Assembly: GCA_943704525.1 (NCBI GenBank)
Contig: CALSCQ010000316.1
Location: 1-37,080 of the forward strand
Length of the DNA stretch: 37,080 bases
Direction of reading: 5' to 3'
DNA from: Pigoraptor vietnamica
Taxonomy: Eukaryota > Opisthokonta > Filasterea
The position numbers were made by a program, and so were the translations under genes. A model generated the notes under the pieces. The model saw nothing but the letters and a program-made list of their open reading frames with translations. It made no database searches and was not told where the DNA came from. Positions 24,025 to 34,800 of the stretch are shown one piece after another (positions within the stretch are counted from its first letter, which is position 1; each line of letters opens with the position of its first letter).

Positions 24025-24920
24025 TCACATGTCCGCCACGCGCCTGAGCTTGCGCTCGCTGAAGAACCTGTGCCGCTCGGCCGTGCGCGCAGCCCCAAAG
24101 AAACTGCTGATGGCGGGCGTGCCCTTCGCCGCCTCCGCGTTGGCGTCGTCTTCGTCGTCATCCTCCCTACGCAAGACATAGGGCAAGCAGTGGAGAGGCA
24201 AGGTCATTGATTGCCGTGAATCAAGAAAGGGAGGCGTGCGCGCACCCACCATCGCACAGGGACGGCGTGCTTGTCAAGGAGGTTCTTGCACGTGGCCCAG
24301 CTGAAGCGGACGATGCCCGGGTACCCAAACACGGGGTCGAGGACGTCCTTCAACCACTGCTGCGTGGTGGGATCTGTCGATGGGATGAAAAGGCGATAAG
24401 GACAATTGCGTCGAACGTCAGAGTGCGAACATGTGTAACGGGCATGCATACAAAAACCTGCACACAACTAAGCGGGGCTCACCGCTCGGATAGCCGCAGC
24501 CGTAGTTGGCGCTGATGTTGAGGTCGGCCTCCGCAAAGACCCAGTTCTTGAGAACGTCGTCGCGTGTCACCTGCGGCAAACGCAACGTCAGAAGTGCCGA
24601 TGCGCAATCCATGCATAACCAACACGAGAAGAAGCGACGGGCAATCAAGTGCTAGAGCATGCCCAATCAATGCGTAAAGCAGGGCGCAAAAATAACCTTG
24701 GCACAAATGGAGGCCGCGCTGACGACCGGAAAGAGGCTGTCGGCCTTTGCCGTCACGGTGATGGCAATGTCTGGGAAGAGGCCACTCAGCTTCTCCTGGT
24801 AGCGCGCGGGATCGCCGACGGTATCGACGTACACCTGCGGACCCTCGACTGTCAGCAAATGGGCTTACAACGCACGCGCCTCCAAATACATAACAATGCA
24901 CACACAGACACACACTCACA

Positions 24921-24958
<38 letters not shown>

Positions 24959-25687
24959 TGCACACACGCACACACACGTGCACACCTCCTTAATGTATGC
25001 TCCCGCGTCGAGGGCGCCTTGAATAAGCTCAATGGCCGTGTCATGCGACAGCGCATTAAGGTTGTACTTTGACCTAAGAGCGTCAGAGAGGAGAGTCAGG
25101 AGGAGTCCATGCTCTAGTACGCGAAGCTGCGATCACGCACCTCCGCAGCATGCTCGCCGAAATGTCTTGCGGGGAGAGGACCTTGACGGCCCAACCAATG
25201 AAATCGCCCGCGTCTCGGATCACACGGAAGAGCGCGTCGCGCTGCGCTTCGTCGAGCGTCTTCGAGTCTGAAGAGTGGGACGTGCAGAAGTGAGTTGTCT
25301 CAAACAGAAGAGAGAGCGAGTAAAGTCGATGCGATGATAACGCACAGTGAACAGGGACGCCCCACCTGCAAAGCCGAGAGACGCAAGGCGCTGCTTCTGC
25401 GAGACTGGGCAATAGCAGATGCCGTACACCATCGGCCCTTCGCGGAGAGCGTGTCAGGAGGGCAATTCCAAGCACCACACGCATGCAAACCAACGATTCT
25501 AGCTACGATCTATGCGCAACAACCCCGCACACATGAAACATGCCAGCGAAACAACCCGCGCAGACACGTGTAACGCACCGAGGACGGGACCGCGGCCAGC
25601 CTCGTCAACGCCCAAGCAGCACGGCTCGCCGCGGCACGGCGCGGGCACCGGCGACGCATGAATGACGCTTCGACTGTTGTCCGCCAT
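24025..25687 (-). CDS. RNASEH2A: Ribonuclease H2 catalytic subunit A, 295 aa
   Basis: Eight exons on the minus strand: 25687-25579, 25437-25366, 25267-25141, 25073-24986, 24834-24697, 24570-24483, 24373-24250 and 24166-24025. Length matches human RNASEH2A (299 aa). The four active-site acids are present: GVDEAGRG (D28, E29), VDTVGD (D136) and AKAD (D164). YGCGYPSDP holds the Tyr that senses the single ribonucleotide. [29 protein letters not shown] and VRFSWATCK are all family blocks. It cuts at ribonucleotides embedded in DNA and in RNA:DNA hybrids in the nucleus, with subunits B and C. The C-terminal AISSFF resembles a PCNA-binding PIP box (in humans this is on subunit B). It is divergent from the SLF2-like gene. 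Confidence 0.95.
24897..24978. repeat. CA microsatellite in RNASEH2A intron 4
   Basis: CA-rich repeat with ACAG, TCA and GCA interruptions on the plus strand, lying in the intron at 24835-24985, so GT-rich in the gene's sense. Confidence 0.9.
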
Positions 25688-26804
25688 TTTCTAGGGACGG
25701 AGCGTTCAGGCAGTGACGTCTGTGGTTGGACTTGAGTTTGAGGGAGCGCGAAGTTGACTGCTACCTATACAGTCGCGCGGCATCGTAGGCATCGCTTGGT
25801 GGTGTGCCATATGCATCCGGGGCACCGTGTATTGACGAATCCATACAAACTGGACTTGGACTTTGAGTAGATTTTGCAGCCCCCGACGTCACAAGGTAGC
25901 CGGGCACCGGCAATTGAAAATGAAGGCGAAATGAGCCCAAATCCTGCTCTCCTCAATGAAAATGGCCTCATTCGCGAGAGTCCCAATTGGCACACCATCA
26001 TATTGAAGATGCTCCCACTTTTTCTATGAAAAACGAACACATTTCCAAATCAAAGCGTCGAATCGCAGAAAAAAAACCTCAGCCGACACTCCAGTTGAAA
26101 AATGCGCGGGAAGAATGCTTCTAAATATAGTATCAATTGGGAAAGTAATACCATAAAAGTCTCGTTGCTTCACGGAATATGCCAATTCGGTATTGGGGGC
26201 ACTGTGGCGCCAAAATTTGGTACTGGGCGCTAACGTTCGTGAACACCACCGCACACAACGTCGAATCTTTGGCGATTATCGAGTCGCACCGCAGCCCAAG
26301 AGAAGAAAGGCGGCGTGTGCATGTACCTCTGAACGTCTCAAACTGAGAGAGAGAAGCTGCGGACCTCACTCTCTCGCTTGTCTTTCAGGACGCCCTTTGT
26401 CCAAAAGGCCGTTCTTCGGCTGGTGCGCCCCTACGAGCACTGCGTTGAGGGTCTAATATGGGTCGGAGACCCGCGTCACAGGACTCGTCGTGGGTATTTC
26501 CCCGTTTCGCGTTATGAATCGCCGTGGGATATTGTTGTAATCGACGCAAGATTCTCGCCCCTCATTGCCATTTCTGCGGCTCGTGTTACACCAGGTCCAA
26601 GAAAATCACGAGCTTTTTTCCGCGGTCTCCACAGGAGCCGAGAGGGCCCTCGTCCGTCCCTGGGTGAGATACGCACACATATGCTAAGTCTGTGTGCGAA
26701 CGTAGTGATCGCGCATGTGAGATTGCGTGAGGTGGTACAGTGCCGCATATCGCTTAACCCCGCACAACGCCACCGTGCGCAGGAATCAAGTAATCACGCG
26801 CTTC
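25688..26804. other. Divergent intergenic region, RNASEH2A / SLF2-like
   Basis: About 1.1 kb with no gene that I can support. The part at roughly 25990-26200 is clearly more AT-rich than its surroundings. A partial CRE, TGACGTCT, is at 25712-25719. An open frame at 26378-26750 has some protein-like character (WVGDPRHRTRRGYFPVSRY) but no family match that I know, and it could be an upstream exon of the SLF2-like gene or chance. Confidence 0.5.
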
Positions 26805-29800
26805 ATGTTCCGCGGTGGCACCAAGGGCGACAAAGCATCGGGCGCGGACTCTGGATCAGAGTATAACGAGCCGTCGGATCCAAGCCAGGACATTCCATCA
26901 TCTGCGAGTGCGACGCCGGCGCGCTCTACTGCGAGCAAGTCTGCGACGTCTCCGCTTTCTCACGGCACCACATCGAACACATCGACGCCCGCACACGCGG
27001 AGCCGCTCGTTCGAACTGTGAAATCGGAGCCGATGGAGCACGCGAGTGAAGCAATGGAGGAGACGAAGCCCGCTGTCCAGACGCGGAGGTCCCCGAAGCG
27101 GCCGATTGAGTTTGTGGACAGCGATGCGGAGGACGACGGCATGGGCAAACGGCGCGTTGTGGTCATCGGCGGAGAGGAATCGGACGACGACGACTTGGTG
27201 TCTGCGGACGTCGTTGGTGCGCGTGCGCCCCCTTTGCGCAGTGCGACTGCCTCGAAAGCACCCGACACGCAGCGTGAAGAGACTGGCGAGCGGGCGCAGG
27301 AGGTTGTCTTCGCCACAGTGGAGGATCCGATCGAGGAGGTGGCCGTCGTGAAGAGCGGCCGCGCGTTGCGGACAAGGAAGAGGTCAGTTTCCGCATTTTC
27401 GCGTGTGCATTTTCGCGTGTACATATCCGCGTGTGCATATCCGCGTGTGCATATGCGTGGGTGCATTTTCGCCTATACTGCATTTTCCGTATGCATATCC
27501 GCGTTGGGGGGCGCGTGCGCGCTGAGTGTATTTCAAGTCCTTTGCCTGTGAAGCTGAGTAACCATTGCGTCTCGGTCGCAGTCCGACGGCCGAATCGCAG
27601 GAGAGCCAGGGTTCGGACACACTGCGGCGATCGGGACGCGTGGCAAAGGCAAAGTCGCCGTCGCGCCCGCGCCCAACCACCCGGGGCAAGTTGTTTGACG
27701 GACAGGCAAGCCTCGACCGGCTGTTGCGCGATGGCCGGAGGGCGCAGGAGCGGCGCGAGATGGAGGAGAAGAACAACGCCGACGTGTCCGATTTCGGGGA
27801 CGAGAGCGACGCCCTGAGCGCTGACGGTGACGGCATGTCGGATGTCGTGGCAGATGAGGAGCACCGCGAGCGTCTGAGCAAGCTGCTGGTACGTCCGTGT
27901 GTCGATGCATGGGCCCACCTGTGCGATGCTTCCACTGCTACTTGTTGGAAAGTGAGATCGCTGCCTCTTAACGAGTGACCGCAATTGCTGTGCAGACGTC
28001 GCGCGACGTGGGCGAATCACTCGGCCTCATGCGCCACGAGGACATTTTCGCGGACGCCCCCGACTTGCCGCTGTGGCGCGCGAAGCCCATCGCGGAGCTG
28101 TTTCCCGAGGAAGGGTCCCTCGAGCGCGCTGTCGGCGTCACCGCGGCGAAGGTCCTGCGCGAGTGCACGTCTGCGTCAGCGGATCCGTCTGCCCTGAATG
28201 AGATGGCGCCGTTCCTTCGCGGCCTCTTCCTGCTCACTGCGTGCCCCGACCCCCTCGCGCGGTGGATGTTTGATGTCGGTGAGCGTCGTTTGTCAAACGT
28301 AAAATGTGTTGGTGTGGTTTTCGTACGAAGGATGGCGTGCGCGCACTCCTTTTATGCTAGGATGCGTAGTGTTTTTGACGAGCTTCACATTTGTTGCGCC
28401 GTTGCAGCCGCATGGCACCCGAACACGCACGTGGCGCTGTCGTGCACACAGACGCTCGAGGACCTCCTATCCGCCAAGGTTTGTGGCGCTGCTGTCATCC
28501 TGCACTGTTGTGTGTGCCCCTTCGTGTGGGCTTACTCTGTCGGACGAATTTGCAGGAGTCGCGCATTGCGTGGGTGCCTGCTGTTGGCGACATCGTCGCT
28601 GCATTGGGTTCGCTGGGTGCGTCCGCGGCGTCCCTCTCTGCCAGTGGTGCCCTCGCCTTGGAGGCGTTGGGCGGAATTGAGCGATCAGCGGCATGGGCAC
28701 GAGGTGGGAAAGAGTGAATGCCGCTGCATAGTCTGTTCACATTCGTCCGAAAGCTCACATTGCTTTTGTCTTCAACGTTCGTCTCTTTTTCGCAGAGTTT
28801 CGCTTCTCCAATTATACGTATGTCCTCCGCCTCACTGCGGCCTTTGCGACTCATCGGTGAGCAGCATTTGCCATTGTGCTTGAGCGTGTGCGCGGATCAA
28901 TTGTTGGCCTGCATTCAAGTGACAATTGCAGGCTTAGTCCCACACTCATGCGTACACGCTCGCAGCATGAAATCTTTCGGCGCGCGCGATTTGTGCACCC
29001 TCTTTCTCGCTGTGGCGCGGACGACCCTCGACCGAAAGGCCGTCCACGCGCTTCCCGACGCGACGAGCTGCCTCGCGCGGCTCCTGGAATGCATCGACAA
29101 GGCCGATTGGCTCGACGTGGTGGGTGATCGCGCTCGCTGTAAACTCACTGCAGTGTTGCACTCCTGTTGCTTGTCGCGCATGCAAGTACCGGCGATGAGT
29201 AGCGAAGAGCTGCTGTTGGAGGCTGGCGTTGTCGAGCTGTAATCGTTAAGGGGAGTGCCGAAAGAAGATAGCCAGTCTTACTTGCACCCCTGTACCCTCT
29301 GACGTCGTTGCCTCGCTCCAGGTGGACGACCTTTGCGCGGGCTTGGCGCGAATCAGCGGGCACCACGAGAACCTCTTCCACGCCGTGCAGCTCGTCACGC
29401 CGACAGACCGCGGCATGCACATCCAGCGCCGCGTCGCGTTTGCACTCATGCACGCCCTCGCGCGCCGTCTCGGTTCGGGCGCGGCGCTCGCGGACACCAT
29501 CGACGAGAAGTTCGACAACGAGGACGGCGCGGACGGCGCGGACGGCGTGGATGCGAAGGGCAAGTCGGAGCACGAGATGGGCAATGGCGAGAAGGCGGGT
29601 GAGGCGTTCGAGGCATCTGTGACCGCGGGGATTCGCTTTGGTTTGGCCGCGTGGCCGCGCAAGAGGGACTCCCTGGAGAAGGACGTTGTCGCGCACTGCA
29701 CTCGGCTCGTCGAGACCATCTGCGTCAACGAAGAGACGGACTATGCGCTTCTGCACACGTGGGTGTGCCTGTCCACCCTCTGCATCAGCCCGGAGTACAA

Positions 29801-30309
29801 GACGCGCGTGGAAGTGCAGGTGACTTGGCGTGAATCGCGTGAGGGCGCCCAAGTGGCCGGATGTTGTGTGTGTGCGTGTGTGTGTGTGCTGTGTATATGT
29901 GTGCGCGTGTATATGTGTGCGTGTGCGTGGAGTGCTGAGGTTCGCATCCTACACGTCCGCACAGGAATCGCACGTGGATCGTTTCGCGCACGTGCTGTCT
30001 CAGCTTGGCCATCGCATCAAGGACGGGCGCGGCCGCTTCATCACGCGTAGCAAGGCACGTGAATCTTTTTTGTGCCACAGCCCCCGTACGCCACGTGCTT
30101 CGCAAGCATCGTAAGCGCATGCAACTGTCGTGTCATTTCCACCGAATTCTCACAACTGCCGTCTGCGTCGCCTACAGGTGAAGCTTCTCATCGTGCAGGC
30201 GTGGGGTCGGCTGTCCCTCGCACTCCAGGGCGTGGGCGACCGGGGACGGCGGCGCGGATTGATTGGCCAGCAGAGCAAACTTACGGCGCTCCCCGTGCGG
30301 AAGCTGTGA
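26805..30309 (+). CDS. SLF2/FAM178-like (CANIN-domain) protein, 773 aa
   Basis: Ten exons: 26805-27382, 27582-27888, 27996-28278, 28408-28478, 28556-28703, 28796-28856, 28966-29119, 29322-29819, 29965-30054 and 30178-30309, with phases that close perfectly. The first 250 residues are disordered, Ser/Asp-rich, with basic patches (RRSPKRP, RALRTRKR) like nuclear proteins. The helical C-terminal part (FLRGLFLLTACPDPLARWMF, ESRIAWVPAVGDIVAAL, FRFSNYTYVLRLTAAF, ARDLCTLFLAVARTTLDRKA, LARLLECIDKADWLDV) resembles the CANIN domain of SLF2/FAM178, which brings the SMC5/6 complex to DNA damage. The last intron needs a GC donor (AAG|GCACGT at 30055). Start 26805 was chosen, and an in-frame Met lies upstream at 26727. 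Family call is from memory of the pattern and needs a profile search. Confidence 0.6.
27400..27505 (+). repeat. 14-base minisatellite in SLF2-like intron 1
   Basis: Five tandem 14-base units of the form CGCGTGTGCATATC / CGCGTGTGCATTTT run from 27400 to 27469, with worn copies to about 27505. Units alternate between ATATC and ATTTT endings. It fills the first half of the intron at 27383-27581. Confidence 0.85.
29866..29935 (+). repeat. GT-rich repeat in SLF2-like intron 8
   Basis: Imperfect GTGTGC/ATATGTGTGCG tract in the intron 29820-29964, GT in the sense strand. Confidence 0.8.
30055..30177 (+). other. Likely GC-AG intron (SLF2-like gene, last intron)
   Basis: Exon 9 must end at AAG 30052-30054 to keep phase with exon 10 (GTG AAG CTT...), and the next bases are GCACGT. 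The nearest GT (30059) gives the wrong phase. The acceptor is CCTACAG at 30177. Confidence 0.6.
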
Positions 30310-30361
30310 GAGTGGGCGATCAGGGTGACATATTTAAGGAGATCTCAGCATGTCTTCCTTC

Positions 30362-30385
30362 TTTTTTTTTTTTTTTTTTTTTTTT
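30362..30385. repeat. T24 homopolymer between convergent genes
   Basis: A run of 24 T lies 52 bases after the SLF2-like stop and 18 bases from the stop of the opposite gene. It may be a 3' processing element or a length-variable tract. Confidence 0.9.
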
Positions 30386-30403
30386 ACTTCTCTTCTTAAG
30401 TAG

Positions 30404-31433
30404 CTAGTGCTTCTCTAAGCTACGAATGGCCGACTCGACAAGCGCCAGCTCCTGCTGGAGGCTCACGGGCTCGCTCGGCCGGCCACTCGACACGTCGACC
30501 TTGAGCCGACTGCCCTTGGTGGGGCGCGCCATATTCGCCATGGTAGGCCCAATTAGAGGGACGTTCTCCTCGACCCACACGCGCGCCTCTTCGTCGCGGC
30601 TCGCGAGGAAGGTCACGGCCGCTAGATAGAGCGGCGGCAACACGGACAGAACGAGAAACGCGGGGCTGATCGTGTATGTGCTATCGCCGTCGTACTCTCC
30701 TTTTTGTTGTTGCCTGCGGTTGCAGACAGTGCTTTAGCCGCGCTTGTAGTGCTTGCGTATGTGTGTGTGTGTGTGTGTGTGTATGAACCAGAAGGAAGCA
30801 AAGGACGATTTCGCAAGGTCGCACAAAACCACACCTTGCGGACGCCGACTTCGCAGACGTGGTCTTGGACTCGGTACGTCGTTCATCACGAGGGACATAG
30901 GTAGAAGCCGTCGCACCCTTCGAAAGCTGCTCGGCACGAGCTGCCTGTGCGCGAGCCCGCTCAGCGGCCGCCGTTGTCGCAAGCTTGTATTCGAGAGCGC
31001 GCTCCTTCTCCTTCATCAAAATTTCATCGACGCTGGCGCGACCGCGATCCCGCTTTCGTCGCTCGAGTTCCGCTAGCTTCGCAGCAATCATTTTTTGGTG
31101 CGATGCGATCTGGTCCCCCACGAACAGCTTGTCGAGCGTCGACGACGAGCGCTGTTTCGCATCCGCGGCCTCGTGCATTCGCCTCAAGAGGTCCTTTGCA
31201 TACTCTTCCACGTCTTGTGCCGACGCCTTGTCGACATCGCCGGACTTTGCTGCTGCTGTAGTCGCAGTGTCTGTTGCAAAGGACCGCGCCGGAAGGAGCG
31301 ATACGCGCAGGGGGCGCTGAAAAGATGCGTGGGCGACTGTGAGCGACTGTGCTGATTCCGTAAAAAATACGAAGCGAGGGGAACTTACCACGCGCCAACC
31401 CGTGCGACCCAGTTTGCCCACAGCTGAAGACAT
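30404..31433 (-). CDS. Predicted mitochondrial membrane protein, 278 aa, family unknown
   Basis: Three exons on the minus strand: 31433-31389, 31316-30835 and 30713-30404, with phases 0 and 2. Intron 1 is 72 bases and stays open if unspliced, but splicing gives a better targeting sequence. The N-terminus (MSSAVGKLGRTGWRV then RPLRVSLLPARSFATD) is rich in Arg, Ser and Ala without acids, a typical mitochondrial presequence, with a likely cut near SFA. Residues about 45-150 are charged, helical and probably coiled coil (EEYAKDLLRRMHEAADAK, KMIAAKLAELERRKRDR). One membrane span (ISPAFLVLSVLPPLYLAAVTFL) follows near 192-213, and then a short soluble tail with VWVEENVPLIGPTM. I do not recognise the family. 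It shares a 413-base divergent promoter with CFAP43. Confidence 0.65.
30761..30782. repeat. (GT)n microsatellite in intron
   Basis: About 22 bases of GT on the plus strand in intron 2 of the mitochondrial-protein gene, CA in the gene's sense. Confidence 0.9.
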
Positions 31434-31846
31434 GTGTGCGAGTGAAAGACGAGTATTGCGCCAAACTCAGCCACACAAAAACGGTACCTTGCAAGTGTTG
31501 AAACGGGGCTCGCATAACACTCACCTTACGCGCCACACTCACAACTCACGTGCATATCACGTGATGTTCAGGCACGTGATCATCGCCCGAGTGTCCCTAG
31601 CAACTGTTGCCAAGGGCCTGATGCCCACACTCTTCACTCTTCAGTTTTGAAACTGTGCCTCGCATACCTTCGTTTCTTTCATCCGCTCAGTTCGCGATCA
31701 CGCACACAAGTGACAGTGACGCAAAGTATAGAGGCAGACAGCTGCGAAGTCGCTTTGCGTCGTGCGGGGCGGCGCGTTCGCCGTCGGTTTGAGGCGGTGG
31801 CAGCAGACTACTCGAGTGTGCGCGTGCGGCGCGCGAGGCCGCAACG
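31434..31846. promoter_or_regulatory. Divergent promoter of CFAP43 and the mitochondrial gene
   Basis: A 413-base gap between two start codons. It carries three CACGTG E-boxes (31547-31552, 31558-31563, 31573-31578), an X-box-like sequence GTGTCCCTAGCAAC at 31591-31604, and a further RFX half site GTTGCC at 31606-31611. The motifs are within 65 bases of each other and about 240 bases before the CFAP43 ATG. Confidence 0.55.
31591..31604 (+). promoter_or_regulatory. RFX X-box-like site
   Basis: GTGTCC-CT-AGCAAC fits the X-box layout GTNNYY-NN-RRNAAC, with the right half AGCAAC perfect. A second half site GTTGCC follows one base later. RFX factors use such boxes in front of ciliary genes in animals, and CFAP43 is a ciliary gene. 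Use by RFX in this organism is inferred. Confidence 0.5.
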
Positions 31847-34800
31847 ATGGACAACTTTGGGACTCTGCAGATAGAGTGGGGACCGACGATTATTTTTGCT
31901 CCTGTCGTGAAGTTTTCATGGACGTGTCCTCCATGTTTTGTATTCACATTTTTTTTTTCGCAATGCGGAAATGCATCTCCGTATCGCTGATGGACCCATG
32001 CTTTTCTCCAGGGCCTCTTACGGCTACAATGGCCGGCGGGCGCTCTCTGTCGGGAAGGACACGATCGCGTATGCGTGCGGAGGGAATGTTAAGTTTGTGC
32101 GCACGCGTACGGGCGAGGAGACGGTGCTCCGTGGCCTTGGGACGGGCGTGGGCCCGCTGGCGGCGAGCAAGGCGCAGAAGGTGTTTGCGTATGCCGAGAG
32201 GCAGCTCAAGCCGCGCATCTATCTCTTCAGATACCCCGAGCTCATCCGCCTCAAGTCACTGCAGGGTGCGTGGCGTGATTTACTTGTGTCTGTGATGGCC
32301 AACAACTGCAACTGCTGGAATCATGCTCTCGCGTTTCTCTCCCTCACGTGCGTGCTTATTTCACGTTTTAGACGGCACGGAACTCGAGTACACGGATCTC
32401 TGCTTCTCGCGCGACGGTACGCTCTTGGCGTCGCTCGGCGATCTCCCCGACTACACGCTCTCTGTGTGGGACTGGGCGCGCGAGGCGGTCATCGCGTCCA
32501 TCAGCACTGCGGAGCGTCCCTGTCGCCATCTGTCGTTCAATCCGGCGAATTCGAAGGAGTTGTGCATGAGCGGCAACGGGCGCATCATGTTCTTCCGCCT
32601 CGAGAAGAACAACGAGCAGCACACGCTGGCGCAAGTGTGAGTGTCGCGATGTGCGCGGCCGATTGCATACGCCGCCGATATGTTCAACACATCTGACACT
32701 GCGTGTGCTTTCAATCGCAGTCCGGGCATTGTGGATGGCAAGGAAGACCTCTCGTTCGAGTGCCACGTGTGGGCGCCCCAGGGGAAGGTGCTTGCGGGGT
32801 GTGTGGGCGGCGAGCTCGTGTCGTTCGACGGAGCGACGGGCGAAGGTCGCGTGGCCGTCCCTGCGTCGTGTACGGAGGAGCCCTCGGCGCTCCCCCCGGG
32901 CGCCATTGAAGACATTGCCGTCGTGAAGGACAGCGTCGTTGTGGCGGGAAAGGTGAGTATTGGCCTCCACGTGTTGTTTTTTCGCCTTGGTTTCGTTTGA
33001 CAGTGTGCCATTGCCTTTGTGTGCATCCCTAGTGCACGCGTTTGCTTTAGTGGGACTGCGCGCACCTTGTTCTCACGAGCGGTTGTCGCCTCTCTGCCAC
33101 ACGCAAACAGGACGGAATCGTCCGCTTTCTCGACGCCAAGGACGTCACGAAGGTGGTCGACACTGTGGAATTCAACGGGCCGGTCACGTGCCTCTCGGTG
33201 GCGGAGGACTTTCTCCACCTGATCGTCGGCACTGCCGCCGGTCGCCTCTGCGTCATGCCCACGCAGGGAAAGGGCGCAAAGACGCCGCGCACCATCGCCG
33301 ATTGCCACAAGGGACCCATCGCCTCGCTCAGCGTCTCGTCGAACGGCGCGTGGGCGGCGTCGTGCGGCACCGACGGCGACGTCCGCGTGTGGGGGTTGGG
33401 AGCCAAGACGCTCTTCTCGTGCATCCGCGGAAACGCGCGCGCCACGTGCGCGATGTCCCACCCGCTCGCGGCGCTGCTCGTGGTCGGCTGTGCGGACGGG
33501 TGCCTCCGCCTGTACGCGATGGTGGACCCCTCGGCACCCCGCCTCATTCACGTGACGCGCGTCCACGACGGCCCCGTCCGCGCGATTGCAATGGACGAGC
33601 GCGGCCGCAACATGTTCACAGGCTCGAGTGACGGGCGCGTGTTTGTGCTCGATGCGCAGCCGCCCTTCGCCGTTCGCTGCTACCTCGCCGTGCGCGAGCC
33701 CGTCGTGTCCATTGCGTGCGCCGTCCTGGGCGAGTGGAGCGCTGGCGTCGTCCGGCTTGCCATCGCGACGCAGAACCCGTCTGGCAGCGGCTACAGCCCT
33801 CAGGGCGGCCAAATTGTGTCGGCCGATGTGCCCGACGTGCTCACGCAGCAGCACGTGAAGCGCGACGACCCGGCCGCTCTCCTGCGGCTCGTGGATCGCT
33901 CCGTCAACCGGTGCGGCATGGAGCTGCCGCACGTGGCGACCGGCATTGCGCTGGTCCCGCGCTCGGTCTGCGAGAAACAGAATCTCCTCTACGTCCTCTC
34001 GAAGGACCGGCGCCTCAACGTCTTCCGCCTGCCGTCGGTCGACGAGATGCTTTCGATGGCGCGGGGGCCTGTCGACCCGGTGCAGACGCTTCCGGGCCAC
34101 GAGAAGGGCGGGGGTTTCATAACGATCGCACCCCACCACGACTGGATTGCAAGCGCGGCGCCGGACGGTTGCGTGGCCATCCGCCTTCCCGAGTCTCCCG
34201 ATCGCATTTCGCGCACGGAGGCACACGAGCACAGGGACGGCGGCGCGTCGTCGGTCGGCCTGACACCGGACCACTCTCGCATCGTGTCCGTGGGCGTTGA
34301 CGGCGTCGTGACGGTGTGGCGGTGGCATCTGAGCGACAAGGGCACGAAGGCGATGGAGGTCGTTGCGGCCGCCGCGCGCGAGACTGTGCAGATGAATGCG
34401 GCGGCCACGTCCCACATTGAGGGCGCGCTGGCGTCGCGGGAAACGGTTGTCGAGGAACCCGACGCGCCGCCTCCGAAGCTGGAGCTGGACGTGTTGCTCG
34501 CCGACGTGCACCGTACAATCGAGGCGAATTTCAAGGATGCGCGCCACTCGGTGGACGAGGCCGTCGCGTCTCTCCAGCAGCGCCTTCAAGACCTCATTGC
34601 GAAGAACGCACAGGTGCCGGAGATCGAGCGGCTCGCGCGGGACGAGTTTACGCTCGACGCCGAGCTGGTGGAGCGCATGCGCGCAGAGACGGACGCGACG
34701 GTTGCGCGCGTGAGGGAAGACATTGGCTACGAGAACCTCGCTCGCATGTTCCTGCGGGACCTTCTGAAGGAGGAGTGCTGGGACTCGATGGAGTCTGCTG

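Noticed and set aside
26378-26866. Open frame before the SLF2-like start
   Set aside because: Part of it looks protein-like, but there is no family match that I know and no clear splice link. Kept only as a note in the intergenic entry.
27042-27550. Reading the SLF2-like exon 1 through its minisatellite
   Set aside because: The frame stays open through the 14-base repeats, but the donor GTCAGT at 27383 joins in phase to an acceptor at 27581 with a sensible continuation.
28918-28934. Acceptor at 28933 for SLF2-like exon 7
   Set aside because: It would put exon 7 out of phase with exon 6. The acceptor CTCGCAG at 28965 gives the correct phase and an unbroken helical domain.
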